Source of the DNA: an uncultured Endomicrobiia bacterium
GTDB taxonomy: Bacteria > Elusimicrobiota > Endomicrobiia > Endomicrobiales > Endomicrobiaceae
Length of the DNA stretch: 8,040 nt
Reading direction: 5' to 3'
Assembly (NCBI GenBank): GCA_905236115.1
Contig: CAJOOL010000035.1
Coordinates: forward strand, 1 to 8,040
The notes under the pieces were generated by a model, which had not been told where the DNA came from, did no database searches, and worked only from the letters and a program-made list of their open reading frames with translations. This document shows positions 1 through 5,282 of the stretch, one piece after another (the stretch's first letter is position 1; each line of letters opens with the position of its first letter). The translations under genes and the position numbers were made by a program.

Positions 1-21
1 AGACATTCGGGGATGACAAAC
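1..21 (-). repeat. Possible end of a dispersed intergenic repeat
   Basis: Read on the minus strand, this segment begins TTTGTCATCCCCGAATGTCT. It resembles the TGTCATCCCCGA-type repeats that I recall as scattered in intergenic DNA of many bacteria. The element would continue beyond the left edge of the window, so its full extent cannot be seen. The assignment rests on remembered resemblance only. Confidence 0.35.
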
Positions 22-22
22 T

Positions 23-43
23 ATTTTTTGCTTTGCAAAAAAT
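23..43. repeat. Perfect 9-bp inverted repeat
   Basis: ATTTTTTGC and GCAAAAAAT flank a 3-nt TTT loop, forming a perfect hairpin. No T-run follows on the + strand and no gene end is visible nearby. It looks like part of the repeat mosaic at the left edge rather than a terminator of a known gene. Confidence 0.6.
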
Positions 44-151
44 CTGTTTTGTTTATCGGGGGCTAAAGGGCGACTGCCATGTTCCCCGCTTCCTCTTTCG
101 TCTTTTTTGAGTATATCAATAAGACGAGAGAATATAGAAAAAACTACAAAG

Positions 152-175
152 TTTGAGGCGAAGCGAAGTATCTGG
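152..175. repeat. Segment resembling a dispersed GCGAAGCGAAG repeat
   Basis: The core GAGGCGAAGCGAAGTATCT closely resembles the GAGCGAAGCGAAGAATCT-type sequence that I recall as scattered between genes in many bacterial genomes. It lies among other repeats and outside any gene. Only one copy is in this window, so repetitiveness cannot be shown here. Confidence 0.35.
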
Positions 176-232
176 TGCAGCCCAAAATTTGCTGTTTTTT
201 TCGCTGTAAACGTAATTTATTTTCAAAGAGCC

Positions 233-259
233 ATACAAAAATGCTCCGCATTTTTGTAT
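233..259. repeat. Perfect 12-bp inverted repeat (hairpin)
   Basis: ATACAAAAATGC and GCATTTTTGTAT are perfect reverse complements around a TCC loop, a strong stem for such AT-rich DNA. No T-run follows immediately on either strand, so a standard intrinsic terminator is not indicated. A weaker imperfect stem (304-324) and a 5-bp stem (333-345) follow, giving a cluster of hairpins. Confidence 0.7.
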
Positions 260-424
260 AATCGCCGAGAGATAAACAAGCCCGGTAAGTTTATTTATCT
301 TTTCCAAGCTGTGCTATGCTTTGGACGGATTTAAGATTTAATCTTTTAATCTTCCAAAACAGCCCGCTCGGCATTGATTTTGTTGTATATTTTAAAGAAC
401 TTCATAACAGTTTTTAAACAAATT

Positions 425-453
425 TATTAGCTTTATTAATAATATATTAGCTT
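425..453. repeat. 9-bp direct repeat spaced 20 bp
   Basis: TATTAGCTT occurs at 425-433 and again at 445-453. The start-to-start distance of 20 bp is about two helical turns, which would place both copies on the same DNA face. It lies about 45-75 bp upstream of the promoter of the XRE-family gene. The DNA is very AT-rich, so chance is a serious alternative. Confidence 0.35.
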
Positions 454-455
454 AT

Positions 456-483
456 AAAAAGTGTTTTGTCAATACTTTTTTTT
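456..483 (+). terminator. Terminator-like hairpin
   Basis: AAAAAGTGTT (456-465) pairs with AATACTTTTT (471-480) as a 10-bp stem with one G-U wobble and a 5-nt loop. The T-run spans 476-483. It would stop + strand transcription entering from the left, ahead of the XRE gene promoter. The A-rich left arm could also give a weak stop on the other strand. The stem is poor in G+C, so strength is uncertain. Confidence 0.45.
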
Positions 484-497
484 CATTTTGTTGTTTT

Positions 498-527
498 TTG
501 ACACAGTTAAATGCTGTTTTTTTTATT
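498..527 (+). promoter_or_regulatory. Probable promoter of the XRE-family gene
   Basis: A perfect -35 box TTGACA (498-503) is followed after 18 bp by TTTATT (522-527), a 4/6 match to the -10 consensus. Transcription would begin near 534, leaving a leader of about 20-25 nt before the ATG at 558. The weak -10 leaves the exact placement uncertain. Confidence 0.45.
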
Positions 528-557
528 TCTAAATACTGCTTTTGTACCGAAATAATT

Positions 558-956
558 ATGAAAAATAAAAATTCTTTTTCCGTAAATTTATTGTTGTTTT
601 TAAGAGAAAAAAATATCACACAAAAAAAATTGGCACAAATGCTTAACACAAAAGAAAGTGTTATAAGCCATTGGCTTACGGGAAAAGTTCAGCCGTCTTC
701 AAAATCAATTTTAAAATTATCGGAAATTTTTGATGTTCCGCCAGGGTATTTTCTGGAAATCGGGAAGCAAAATTTAAATTTACAAAATGACAATATTCAA
801 AATGATAACAGCATTAATACCGGTAAAAACGGCAAAGAAAATACGGATTTGAAAATTCAGCTTCTTGAAGAAAAAAATAAAAGATTTGAAACCGAAATTT
901 ATTATCTGAAAAAAGAAATTGAAAATATCAAGGAAACGCTGAGTAATTCCAAATAA
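558..956 (+). CDS. XRE-family helix-turn-helix regulator with coiled-coil tail
   Basis: The 132-residue product carries an N-terminal lambda-repressor-type helix-turn-helix at residues 9-66. Helix 2 is around TQKKLAQML (21-29), the recognition helix is around KESVISHWLTG (32-42), and the closing segment is LSEIFDVPPGYFL. An Asn-rich, low-complexity linker (about 68-97) joins a charged heptad-like segment (97-132) likely to form a dimerising coiled coil. No ligand-binding or protease domain is present. I chose ATG 558 because the longer frame from TTG 498 begins inside the -35 box and adds residues unlike the family. No clear Shine-Dalgarno precedes 558. It is transcribed alone. A DNA-binding transcriptional regulator is the likely role, but its targets are unknown; autoregulation is possible. 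Confidence 0.8.
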   Translation: MKNKNSFSVNLLLFLREKNITQKKLAQMLNTKESVISHWLTGKVQPSSKSILKLSEIFDVPPGYFLEIGKQNLNLQNDNIQNDNSINTGKNGKENTDLKIQLLEEKNKRFETEIYYLKKEIENIKETLSNSK

Positions 957-984
957 TAAAGTAAAAAAACTGCAATACAAATAC

Positions 985-1013
985 TTGACAAAAAAATTTT
1001 TTTTTAATACAAT
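985..1013 (+). promoter_or_regulatory. Strong secG promoter
   Basis: A consensus -35 TTGACA (985-990) is followed by a 17-bp spacer made only of A and T (an A run, then nine Ts, then AA) and the -10 TACAAT (1008-1013, 5/6). The predicted start of transcription, about 1019-1021, lies only 2-4 nt before the secG ATG at 1023. Confidence 0.8.
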
Positions 1014-1022
1014 ATCCTCATT

Positions 1023-1328
1023 ATGATACTTTATTACGCGATTATAACTTTACATTTTATAGTTTGTGCAGCATTGATAATTATAGTTCTTCTTCAAGCC
1101 GGAAAAAGCGGTGGTATGGCAGGTATTTTTGGCGGAGGCGGTTCTGATCAAATATTTAGTGCTCCAGGCGGTATGGCTTTCATTAAGAAAGTTACCGTAG
1201 GTTGTGCAATCGTTTTTATGGTAACCTCAATTACTTTGACTTTGATGTCTTCCAGAGTAAGCATGAAATCGGTTATTGATCAGGTTTCTAAAATACCTGT
1301 AGCAGCTCCTCAAACACCCGGTAAATAA
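1023..1328 (+). CDS. secG: Preprotein translocase subunit SecG
   Basis: SecG is the small, non-essential subunit of the SecYEG channel that assists SecA-driven export across the inner membrane. The 101-residue product shows the family plan. There is a first membrane helix (about residues 3-24), the signature LLQAGKSGG followed by a glycine-rich cytoplasmic stretch (GIFGGGGS), a second helix (about 53-76), and a short tail ending in a Pro/Ala-rich segment. The start matches the usual SecG N-terminus, and no upstream in-frame alternative has a ribosome site. The promoter position implies an almost leaderless message with no Shine-Dalgarno. The gene ends 15 nt before tRNA-Leu, with no terminator visible between them, so the tRNAs are probably co-transcribed. 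Confidence 0.95.
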   Translation: MILYYAIITLHFIVCAALIIIVLLQAGKSGGMAGIFGGGGSDQIFSAPGGMAFIKKVTVGCAIVFMVTSITLTLMSSRVSMKSVIDQVSKIPVAAPQTPGK

Positions 1329-1343
1329 TAGCAGTGCTTAGTT

Positions 1344-1425
1344 GCTGAGGTGGCGGAACTGGCATACGCGCACGCTTGAGGTGCGTGTCCTTAACGGGGT
1401 ACGGGTTCAATTCCCGTCCTCAGCA
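1344..1425 (+). tRNA. tRNA-Leu(GAG)
   Basis: The acceptor arms GCTGAGG (1344-1350) and CCTCAGC (1418-1424) pair perfectly, with discriminator A at 1425. The anticodon stem CACGC/GCGTG encloses the loop TTGAGGT, giving anticodon GAG, which reads CUC/CUU. A long variable arm, as required for leucine tRNA, precedes the T-stem ACGGG/CCCGT with loop TTCAATT. No CCA is encoded. It lies directly after secG and 14 nt before tRNA-Gly, and is likely processed from their shared transcript. Confidence 0.97.
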
Positions 1426-1439
1426 CAATATTAAAAATT

Positions 1440-1511
1440 GCGGGCATAGCTCAGTGGTAGAGCGTCTCGTTGCCAACGAGAATGTCGTGGGTTCAAGTCC
1501 CATTGCCCGCT
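1440..1511 (+). tRNA. tRNA-Gly(GCC)
   Basis: Acceptor arms GCGGGCA and TGCCCGC pair fully. The D-arm reads TAGCTCAGTGGTAGAGC. The anticodon stem TCTCG/CGAGA encloses TTGCCAA, giving anticodon GCC (reads GGC/GGU). The T-loop is TTCAAGT and the discriminator is T at 1511. No CCA is encoded. The gene is followed at once by a run of seven Ts (1513-1519), which could end the secG-tRNA transcript. Confidence 0.97.
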
Positions 1512-1579
1512 CTTTTTTTATGCTCATTTTGTTTTTTTCTTGAATTATGAATGAGTAAAATTCAATTTTAAGAATTTTA

Positions 1580-2281
1580 ATGGAAAATAAAGATATGAAT
1601 TTTGCGGCTGTTATAGTTGCTGGCGGAGCAGGGAAAAGGTTCGGTGCCGAACAACCGAAACAGTTTTTGCTGCTGAATAAAAAAGAAATGTTTGTTTGGA
1701 GTATTCTTGCTTTTAAAAAAATAAAAGAATGCAGACAGATTATTTTGGTTGTTCCGGAATATAAATTGGCCGAAATGCAGAAATATAAGAAGATGTATAA
1801 AATAGAAATAGTTTCCGGCGGTAAGGAAAGATATAATTCCGTTAAAAACGGACTTGACTGTGTTAAAGAAAATATTGATTTTGTTGCTGTTCATGATGCT
1901 GCAAGACCTCTTGTTACCGAAAAAATAATAAAAGATGTTTTTAATTCGGCCGCATGTGCAGGTTGCGTGGGGGCAATAGCTTCTTCCCCGGCGAAAGACA
2001 GTATAAAATTTTCAAAAAACGGCAGGAATATAATAAATTCAATTGACAGAAAAAATATTTGGCTTGCACAAACTCCGCAGATTTTTAAAACCGAATTATT
2101 GAAAAAGGTTTATTCAAAAAAAATTCCAGAAAATATTACCGACGATGCTCAGTTGATAGAAAAACTCGGTAAAAAAGTGAATCTTGTTGACTGCGGCGGA
2201 TATGAGAATTTTAAAGTAACGCAAATTATAGATTTTAAACTTGCCGAAATTATTTTACAACAGAGGGAAAAATGTTTGTAG
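1580..2281 (+). CDS. ispD: 2-C-methyl-D-erythritol 4-phosphate cytidylyltransferase
   Basis: This is the third enzyme of the MEP isoprenoid pathway. It transfers CMP from CTP to methylerythritol phosphate in the cytoplasm. The 233-residue length is normal. The nucleotide-binding loop [16 protein letters not shown] (residues 14-29) includes R20 and K27, the residues known to be catalytic in the E. coli enzyme. VHDAARPLV (104-112) and TDDAQLIE (187-194) are further family signatures. ATG 1580 is used; M6 (ATG 1595) would also keep every motif. Neither start has a clear Shine-Dalgarno. A TAAAAT at 1556-1561 may be a -10 box, but its -35 is weak. The 3' end overlaps ispF by 10 nt, implying translational coupling of two enzymes of one pathway. 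Confidence 0.95.
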   Translation: MENKDMNFAAVIVAGGAGKRFGAEQPKQFLLLNKKEMFVWSILAFKKIKECRQIILVVPEYKLAEMQKYKKMYKIEIVSGGKERYNSVKNGLDCVKENIDFVAVHDAARPLVTEKIIKDVFNSAACAGCVGAIASSPAKDSIKFSKNGRNIINSIDRKNIWLAQTPQIFKTELLKKVYSKKIPENITDDAQLIEKLGKKVNLVDCGGYENFKVTQIIDFKLAEIILQQREKCL

Positions 2282-2745
2282 GTTTCGGTTATGACGTTCA
2301 TAAATTTAAAAAAGAAAGAAAATTATTTTTGGGCGGTGTGAAAATTTCCGATACCGACGGGCTTGACGGACACAGCGATGCCGATGTTTTGATACATGCT
2401 TTAATGGATGCTCTTTTGGGTGCTGCCGGAGAAAATGATATAGGACATTTTTTCCCGAATACCGATGATAAATATAAAAATATTTCCAGTGTGGAACTTT
2501 TAAAAATTGTTGTTGAAACTTTAAAATTAAAAAATTTTAAAATAATTAATGCCGATATTACGGTTGTTGCCGAAAAACCGAAAATATATCCTTATATTGA
2601 CGGCATGAAAGAAGTCCTTTCCAAAACAATGCAGACAGCCAAAGAAAGAATTGCCGTTAAAGCTACCACAAATGAAAAGATGGGATTTATCGGAAGAGGT
2701 GAAGGAATTTGTGCAATGGCTGTTGCATCACTTGAAAAAATTTAA
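2272..2745 (+). CDS. ispF: 2-C-methyl-D-erythritol 2,4-cyclodiphosphate synthase
   Basis: IspF cyclises CDP-methylerythritol 2-phosphate with release of CMP, two steps after IspD, and works as a trimer with a divalent metal. The 157-residue product keeps the metal ligands at the family positions: D8 and H10 in GFGYDVHKF, and H42 in [16 protein letters not shown] (34-38), [21 protein letters not shown] and the C-terminal [17 protein letters not shown] are all typical. AGAGGG (2262-2267), four bases before the ATG, is a fair ribosome site inside the end of ispD. Its last codons contain the promoter of the following tRNA-Gln. Confidence 0.97.
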   Translation: MFVGFGYDVHKFKKERKLFLGGVKISDTDGLDGHSDADVLIHALMDALLGAAGENDIGHFFPNTDDKYKNISSVELLKIVVETLKLKNFKIINADITVVAEKPKIYPYIDGMKEVLSKTMQTAKERIAVKATTNEKMGFIGRGEGICAMAVASLEKI

Positions 2746-2760
2746 TTTTTTTGATATAAT
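2732..2760 (+). promoter_or_regulatory. tRNA-Gln promoter overlapping the ispF end
   Basis: TTGAAA (2732-2737, 5/6) and a perfect TATAAT (2755-2760) are spaced by 17 bp. The -35 box lies within the ispF coding sequence and the -10 lies just beyond its stop codon. Transcription should start near 2767, about 30 nt before the mature tRNA end. Confidence 0.75.
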
Positions 2761-2795
2761 ACAAAAATAATTTAGAAATTGCATAATTTAGGGAT

Positions 2796-2868
2796 TGCCC
2801 GATGGTGTAATTGGTAACACGTCTGTCTCTGGAACAGAAAAGTCCTGGTTCGAGCCCAGGTCGGGCAG
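2796..2868 (+). tRNA. tRNA-Gln(CTG)
   Basis: Acceptor arms TGCCCGA (2796-2802) and TCGGGCA (2861-2867) pair fully. The anticodon stem TCTGT/ACAGA encloses CTCTGGA, giving anticodon CTG, which reads CAG. The T-stem and loop CCTGG-TTCGAGC-CCAGG are standard. A U1-A72 pair and discriminator G73 are features known for glutamine tRNA recognition. No CCA is encoded. It has its own promoter and terminator and is probably a single-gene transcript. Confidence 0.96.
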
Positions 2869-2882
2869 TTTGAGAGTAAAAT

Positions 2883-2912
2883 AAAAACCGCTCACAGGAT
2901 GTGGTTTTTTTT
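2883..2912 (+). terminator. Intrinsic terminator after tRNA-Gln
   Basis: AAAAACCGC (2883-2891) pairs with GTGGTTTTT (2901-2909) as a 9-bp stem with one G-U wobble. The T-run spans 2905-2912. It lies 14 nt after the tRNA and well before the mscL ribosome site, so it should end the tRNA-Gln transcript. Confidence 0.75.
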
Positions 2913-3014
2913 GTGCTTTTTGGCAGTGAAATGCAAACGGATAAAAAAATAAATTCAAATTATTTTTTTATGAGAAAGCAGAAAAATTTTATAGTAAAAA
3001 AACAGGAGAAGAAA

Positions 3015-3482
3015 ATGGTTAAAGATTTTTTCAATGAGTTCAAGAAGTTCATATCCAGAGGTAATGTTATGGATATGGCAGTCGGTATCATTATAGGAGC
3101 CGCATTTACCAAGATAGTAAATTCTTTGGTTGCGGATATTATAATGCCGCCGTTAGGTATTTTGTTGGGAAATATTGATTTCAGCAATTGGTTTATCGTA
3201 TTAAAAGACGGTTCTCAGGTTGCATCGCCTTATGCATCTATTGAAGCTGCAAAAACTGCAGGTGCGGTAACATTAAACATCGGCTTTTTTATTAACAGCA
3301 TAATTTCATTTTTGATAGTAGCTTTTGCAATATTTTCTTTGCTGAAAGTTATAAACAAATTGAAAAGCGAACCTGCTCCGGCTGCTCCTGCGGAACCTAC
3401 CACGAAAGAATGTCCTCACTGCTTTTCTACAATTAATATAAAAGCAACGAAATGTCCTAATTGTACTTCTGATTTGAAATAG
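3015..3482 (+). CDS. mscL: Large-conductance mechanosensitive channel MscL with C-terminal zinc ribbon
   Basis: MscL is a homopentameric inner-membrane pore that opens under membrane tension to release solutes during osmotic downshock. The first ~115 of 155 residues follow the family. An N-terminal amphipathic helix is followed by TM1 with [16 protein letters not shown] and the pore-lining region running to IIMPPLG (residues 16-46). A periplasmic loop and TM2 (about 93-115) come next. A Pro/Ala-rich linker (117-131) then leads to CPHC (133-136) and CPNC (147-150), a four-cysteine zinc ribbon absent from E. coli MscL. Similar tails exist on some bacterial MscL proteins. ATG 3015 is supported by AGGAG (3004-3008) with 6-nt spacing. 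A longer frame from GTG 2901 starts inside the terminator and is rejected. TATAGT at 2990-2995 may be a -10 box. Confidence 0.95.
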   Translation: MVKDFFNEFKKFISRGNVMDMAVGIIIGAAFTKIVNSLVADIIMPPLGILLGNIDFSNWFIVLKDGSQVASPYASIEAAKTAGAVTLNIGFFINSIISFLIVAFAIFSLLKVINKLKSEPAPAAPAEPTTKECPHCFSTINIKATKCPNCTSDLK

Positions 3483-3490
3483 GTTTTTTA

Positions 3491-3527
3491 TGTCAACAAA
3501 AAAGTGTTATGCACTTTTTTGTTGACA
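3491..3527 (+). terminator. 16-bp perfect palindrome, probable mscL terminator overlapping the next promoter
   Basis: TGTCAACAAAAAAGTG (3491-3506) and CACTTTTTTGTTGACA (3512-3527) are exact reverse complements around a 5-nt TTATG loop. The stem begins 9 nt after the mscL stop codon, where a terminator is expected. A T8 tract follows at 3536-3543, though 8 nt beyond the stem rather than adjacent. The right arm ends with TTGACA, the -35 box of the following unit, so an operator function is also possible. Confidence 0.6.
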
Positions 3528-3550
3528 AACTGTTCTTTTTTTTGTATCCT
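3522..3550 (+). promoter_or_regulatory. Promoter of the tRNA-Thr and signalling operon
   Basis: A perfect TTGACA (3522-3527), which is the outer end of the palindrome, is spaced by 17 bp from TATCCT (3545-3550, 4/6 to the -10 consensus). Transcription would start near 3557, about 57 nt before tRNA-Thr. No better promoter is visible between here and the histidine kinase start, so this one probably serves the whole unit. Confidence 0.55.
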
Positions 3551-3613
3551 TATATGTGTTAACTGTTGCCGCGTAAATGTGCTGTATGAATGATACGTAT
3601 GCGGACAATATGT

Positions 3614-3686
3614 GCCGACGTAGCTCAGTTGGTAGAGCAATGGTTTTGTAAACCATCGGTCGGAGGTTCAAGTCCTCTCGTCGGCT
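3614..3686 (+). tRNA. tRNA-Thr(TGT)
   Basis: Acceptor arms GCCGACG (3614-3620) and CGTCGGC (3679-3685) pair fully. The D-arm reads TAGCTCAGTTGGTAGAGC. The anticodon stem ATGGT/ACCAT encloses TTTGTAA, giving anticodon TGT (reads ACA and other ACN codons by wobble). The T-stem GGAGG/CCTCT has one terminal wobble, and discriminator T is at 3686. No CCA is encoded. Only 23 nt separate it from the histidine kinase ATG, with no terminator between, so it heads that operon. Confidence 0.97.
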
Positions 3687-3709
3687 TATGGCTTTATCTA
3701 AGGATTATT

Positions 3710-5266
3710 ATGTCTAAGAGAGTAATTTTCGGTTTAAATTTTAAAGTCATTGTAACAATCTCGCTGGTTATAATCTTAACTTCCGCAATCTTGTCTTGGT
3801 TTTTTATCACAAGCCAGTCAATAGTACTAAAAAATTCCATAGAAAACAGAGCAATAATTTTGGCAAATTCGCTTTCCAGTTCCAGTGAGTACGGCGTTAT
3901 CACTTCCAGTAAAGAATTTTTGGCACATCTTACCAGAAATACCATAAAAGAAGAAGATGTTTTATATTCCGTCATATATGATTCCAACGGCGTGCCTCTG
4001 GCGGTTGAAACTGTTGCCAACGATAATATAAAAAAAGATATTTTTTCAAGTTATGTTGATTCTATTGTTCTTATAAATCTGGAGAGGAATAAGCTGCGTA
4101 AAGTTACCAAAAATATTCCCAATGTTGGCGAAGTGCTGGAAATAATGGTTCCGATTTTGTCTTACGAGTATATTCCGAGCGTCAAAAATGCAAAATATGA
4201 TAATGAGACCATAGTCGGTGCAGTGCGTATAGGAATTGCACTGGACAGAATTAATTATCAAATTGATAAAATGACCAAGTCCATTATCGTTTTGACGTTT
4301 ATCGTTATATTTACTGGAATAATCATTTCCCTTTTGCTGGTAAGATTTATCCTTACGCCTATCAGAGAGCTTATATACGGAACCAGAAAAATTGCCGCAG
4401 GAAATCTCGGCTACAGAGTATCCATAAATTCCAATGACGAGTTCAGAGAGCTTGCAAAATCTTTTAATTCCATGGCAAGCGATATGGAAATACATATAAG
4501 AGAGCTGAATAAAGAAAAGAAAGAGCTGATTAATCTTAAAGTAGCGTTTGAACAGAGAAGCTATGAGCTGGAAGAAACTTTGGAAAAAGTTCAGAGTATC
4601 CAGCAGGACTTGATAAAATCGGAAAAATTTGCAACCATCGGACGTTTGGCATCTTCCGTTGCGCATGAGCTGAGAAATCCTCTTGCCGCAATAAAAAACA
4701 TTTCTTATTTTCTGTCAAAAATGCACACGTTCAGCGATCCGAAATCCAATCAAATGGTAAAGATGTTATCGGAGGAAGTTTTAAGAGCCAATAAAATCAT
4801 AACCGATTTGCTTGACTATTCCAGAACCAAGAAATTAAATAAACTTCCAGTAGATATTATTCCTTTTATAAACAAGGTCATACCTACCGTGCCTATGCCG
4901 GAAAACGTAAAACTGATAACGGATTTGCAGCCTTTCAGTGTTGTTATGGATCCGGATAAAATGACACAGGTTTTAATCAATCTTATCACAAATGCCAAAG
5001 ATGCCATGGCGGATAAAGTCGGACAGATAAAAGTTTCTACGCGTAAAGAGGAAAAAGTTTTCAAAATTATAGTTGAAGATACCGCCTGTGGAATGAGCGA
5101 AGAAACGATAAAACATTTATTTGAACCTCTGTTTACCACCAAGTTAAAAGGTATAGGTTTGGGACTGCCGATAGTAAAAGAAATAATAGATGCACATCAG
5201 GGCAGAATTTTGGTTACAAGTACCATAGATGTCGGAACCGTATTTACGGTAGAAATACCTTTGTAA
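3710..5266 (+). CDS. Membrane sensor histidine kinase (HAMP-HisKA-HATPase)
   Basis: This 518-residue kinase senses an unknown signal and autophosphorylates to feed a response regulator. TM1 is at about residues 10-32, an extracytoplasmic sensor of about 155 residues follows, and TM2 is at about 190-215. A HAMP linker (about 213-265) and a coiled coil (265-310) lead to HisKA with SSVAHELRNPLAAIKN, phospho-acceptor H319. E320 and N323 form the ExxN motif linked to phosphatase activity. The ATPase domain has NLITNAKDAM (N424/N428), DTACG (D457-G461), LFEPLFTTK and GIGLGL (481-486). The first glycine of the usual DxGxG box is alanine (A459). ATG 3710 follows AAGGAT (3700-3705); an earlier in-frame start would run through tRNA-Thr. 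The sensor segment (SSSEYGVI, then VLYSVIYDSNGVPLA) resembles small PAS-like sensor folds, but no ligand can be named. The response regulator follows after 16 nt. Confidence 0.93.
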   Translation: MSKRVIFGLNFKVIVTISLVIILTSAILSWFFITSQSIVLKNSIENRAIILANSLSSSSEYGVITSSKEFLAHLTRNTIKEEDVLYSVIYDSNGVPLAVETVANDNIKKDIFSSYVDSIVLINLERNKLRKVTKNIPNVGEVLEIMVPILSYEYIPSVKNAKYDNETIVGAVRIGIALDRINYQIDKMTKSIIVLTFIVIFTGIIISLLLVRFILTPIRELIYGTRKIAAGNLGYRVSINSNDEFRELAKSFNSMASDMEIHIRELNKEKKELINLKVAFEQRSYELEETLEKVQSIQQDLIKSEKFATIGRLASSVAHELRNPLAAIKNISYFLSKMHTFSDPKSNQMVKMLSEEVLRANKIITDLLDYSRTKKLNKLPVDIIPFINKVIPTVPMPENVKLITDLQPFSVVMDPDKMTQVLINLITNAKDAMADKVGQIKVSTRKEEKVFKIIVEDTACGMSEETIKHLFEPLFTTKLKGIGLGLPIVKEIIDAHQGRILVTSTIDVGTVFTVEIPL

Positions 5267-5282
5267 AAGGAGTTTATATATT

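Larger units (their letters stand above)
1..557. other. Gene-poor, hairpin-rich intergenic region
   Basis: No convincing coding sequence occupies this stretch. Open frames on either strand are short, overlap each other in antisense, and match no family I recognise. It holds several inverted repeats (23-43, 233-259, a weaker one at 304-324, and 333-345), two short segments resembling dispersed bacterial intergenic repeats (1-21 and 152-175), a terminator-like hairpin (456-483) and the promoter of the next gene (498-527). Positions 53-110 are visibly more G+C-rich than the flanks, as expected of a patchwork of repeats or a decayed sequence. A 19-residue reading frame on the minus strand (405 down to 346) is discussed under findings. 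Confidence 0.7.

Noticed and set aside
107..334. Overlapping + and - open frames in the left intergenic region
   Set aside because: They cover hairpins and repeat-like sequence, overlap each other in antisense, lack ribosome sites and match no family I know.
498..557. N-terminal extension of the XRE-family protein from TTG 498
   Set aside because: It begins inside the TTGACA -35 box, has no ribosome site and adds residues unlike the family. ATG 558 fits the helix-turn-helix start.
1..557. CRISPR array or riboswitch in the gene-poor region
   Set aside because: There are no regularly spaced identical repeats. The hairpins do not assemble into a riboswitch pattern I recognise, and no suitable regulated gene follows.
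2901..3014. N-terminal extension of MscL from GTG 2901
   Set aside because: It starts within the tRNA-Gln terminator stem. ATG 3015 has a good AGGAG site and gives the normal MscL N-terminus.
3590..3709. Extension of the membrane kinase upstream through tRNA-Thr
   Set aside because: The frame reads through a perfect tRNA gene. ATG 3710 has a Shine-Dalgarno and leads directly into TM1.
4046..4666. Minus-strand open frame (206 codons) opposite the membrane kinase
   Set aside because: It is antisense to the sensor and HAMP coding region and shows no family motifs.
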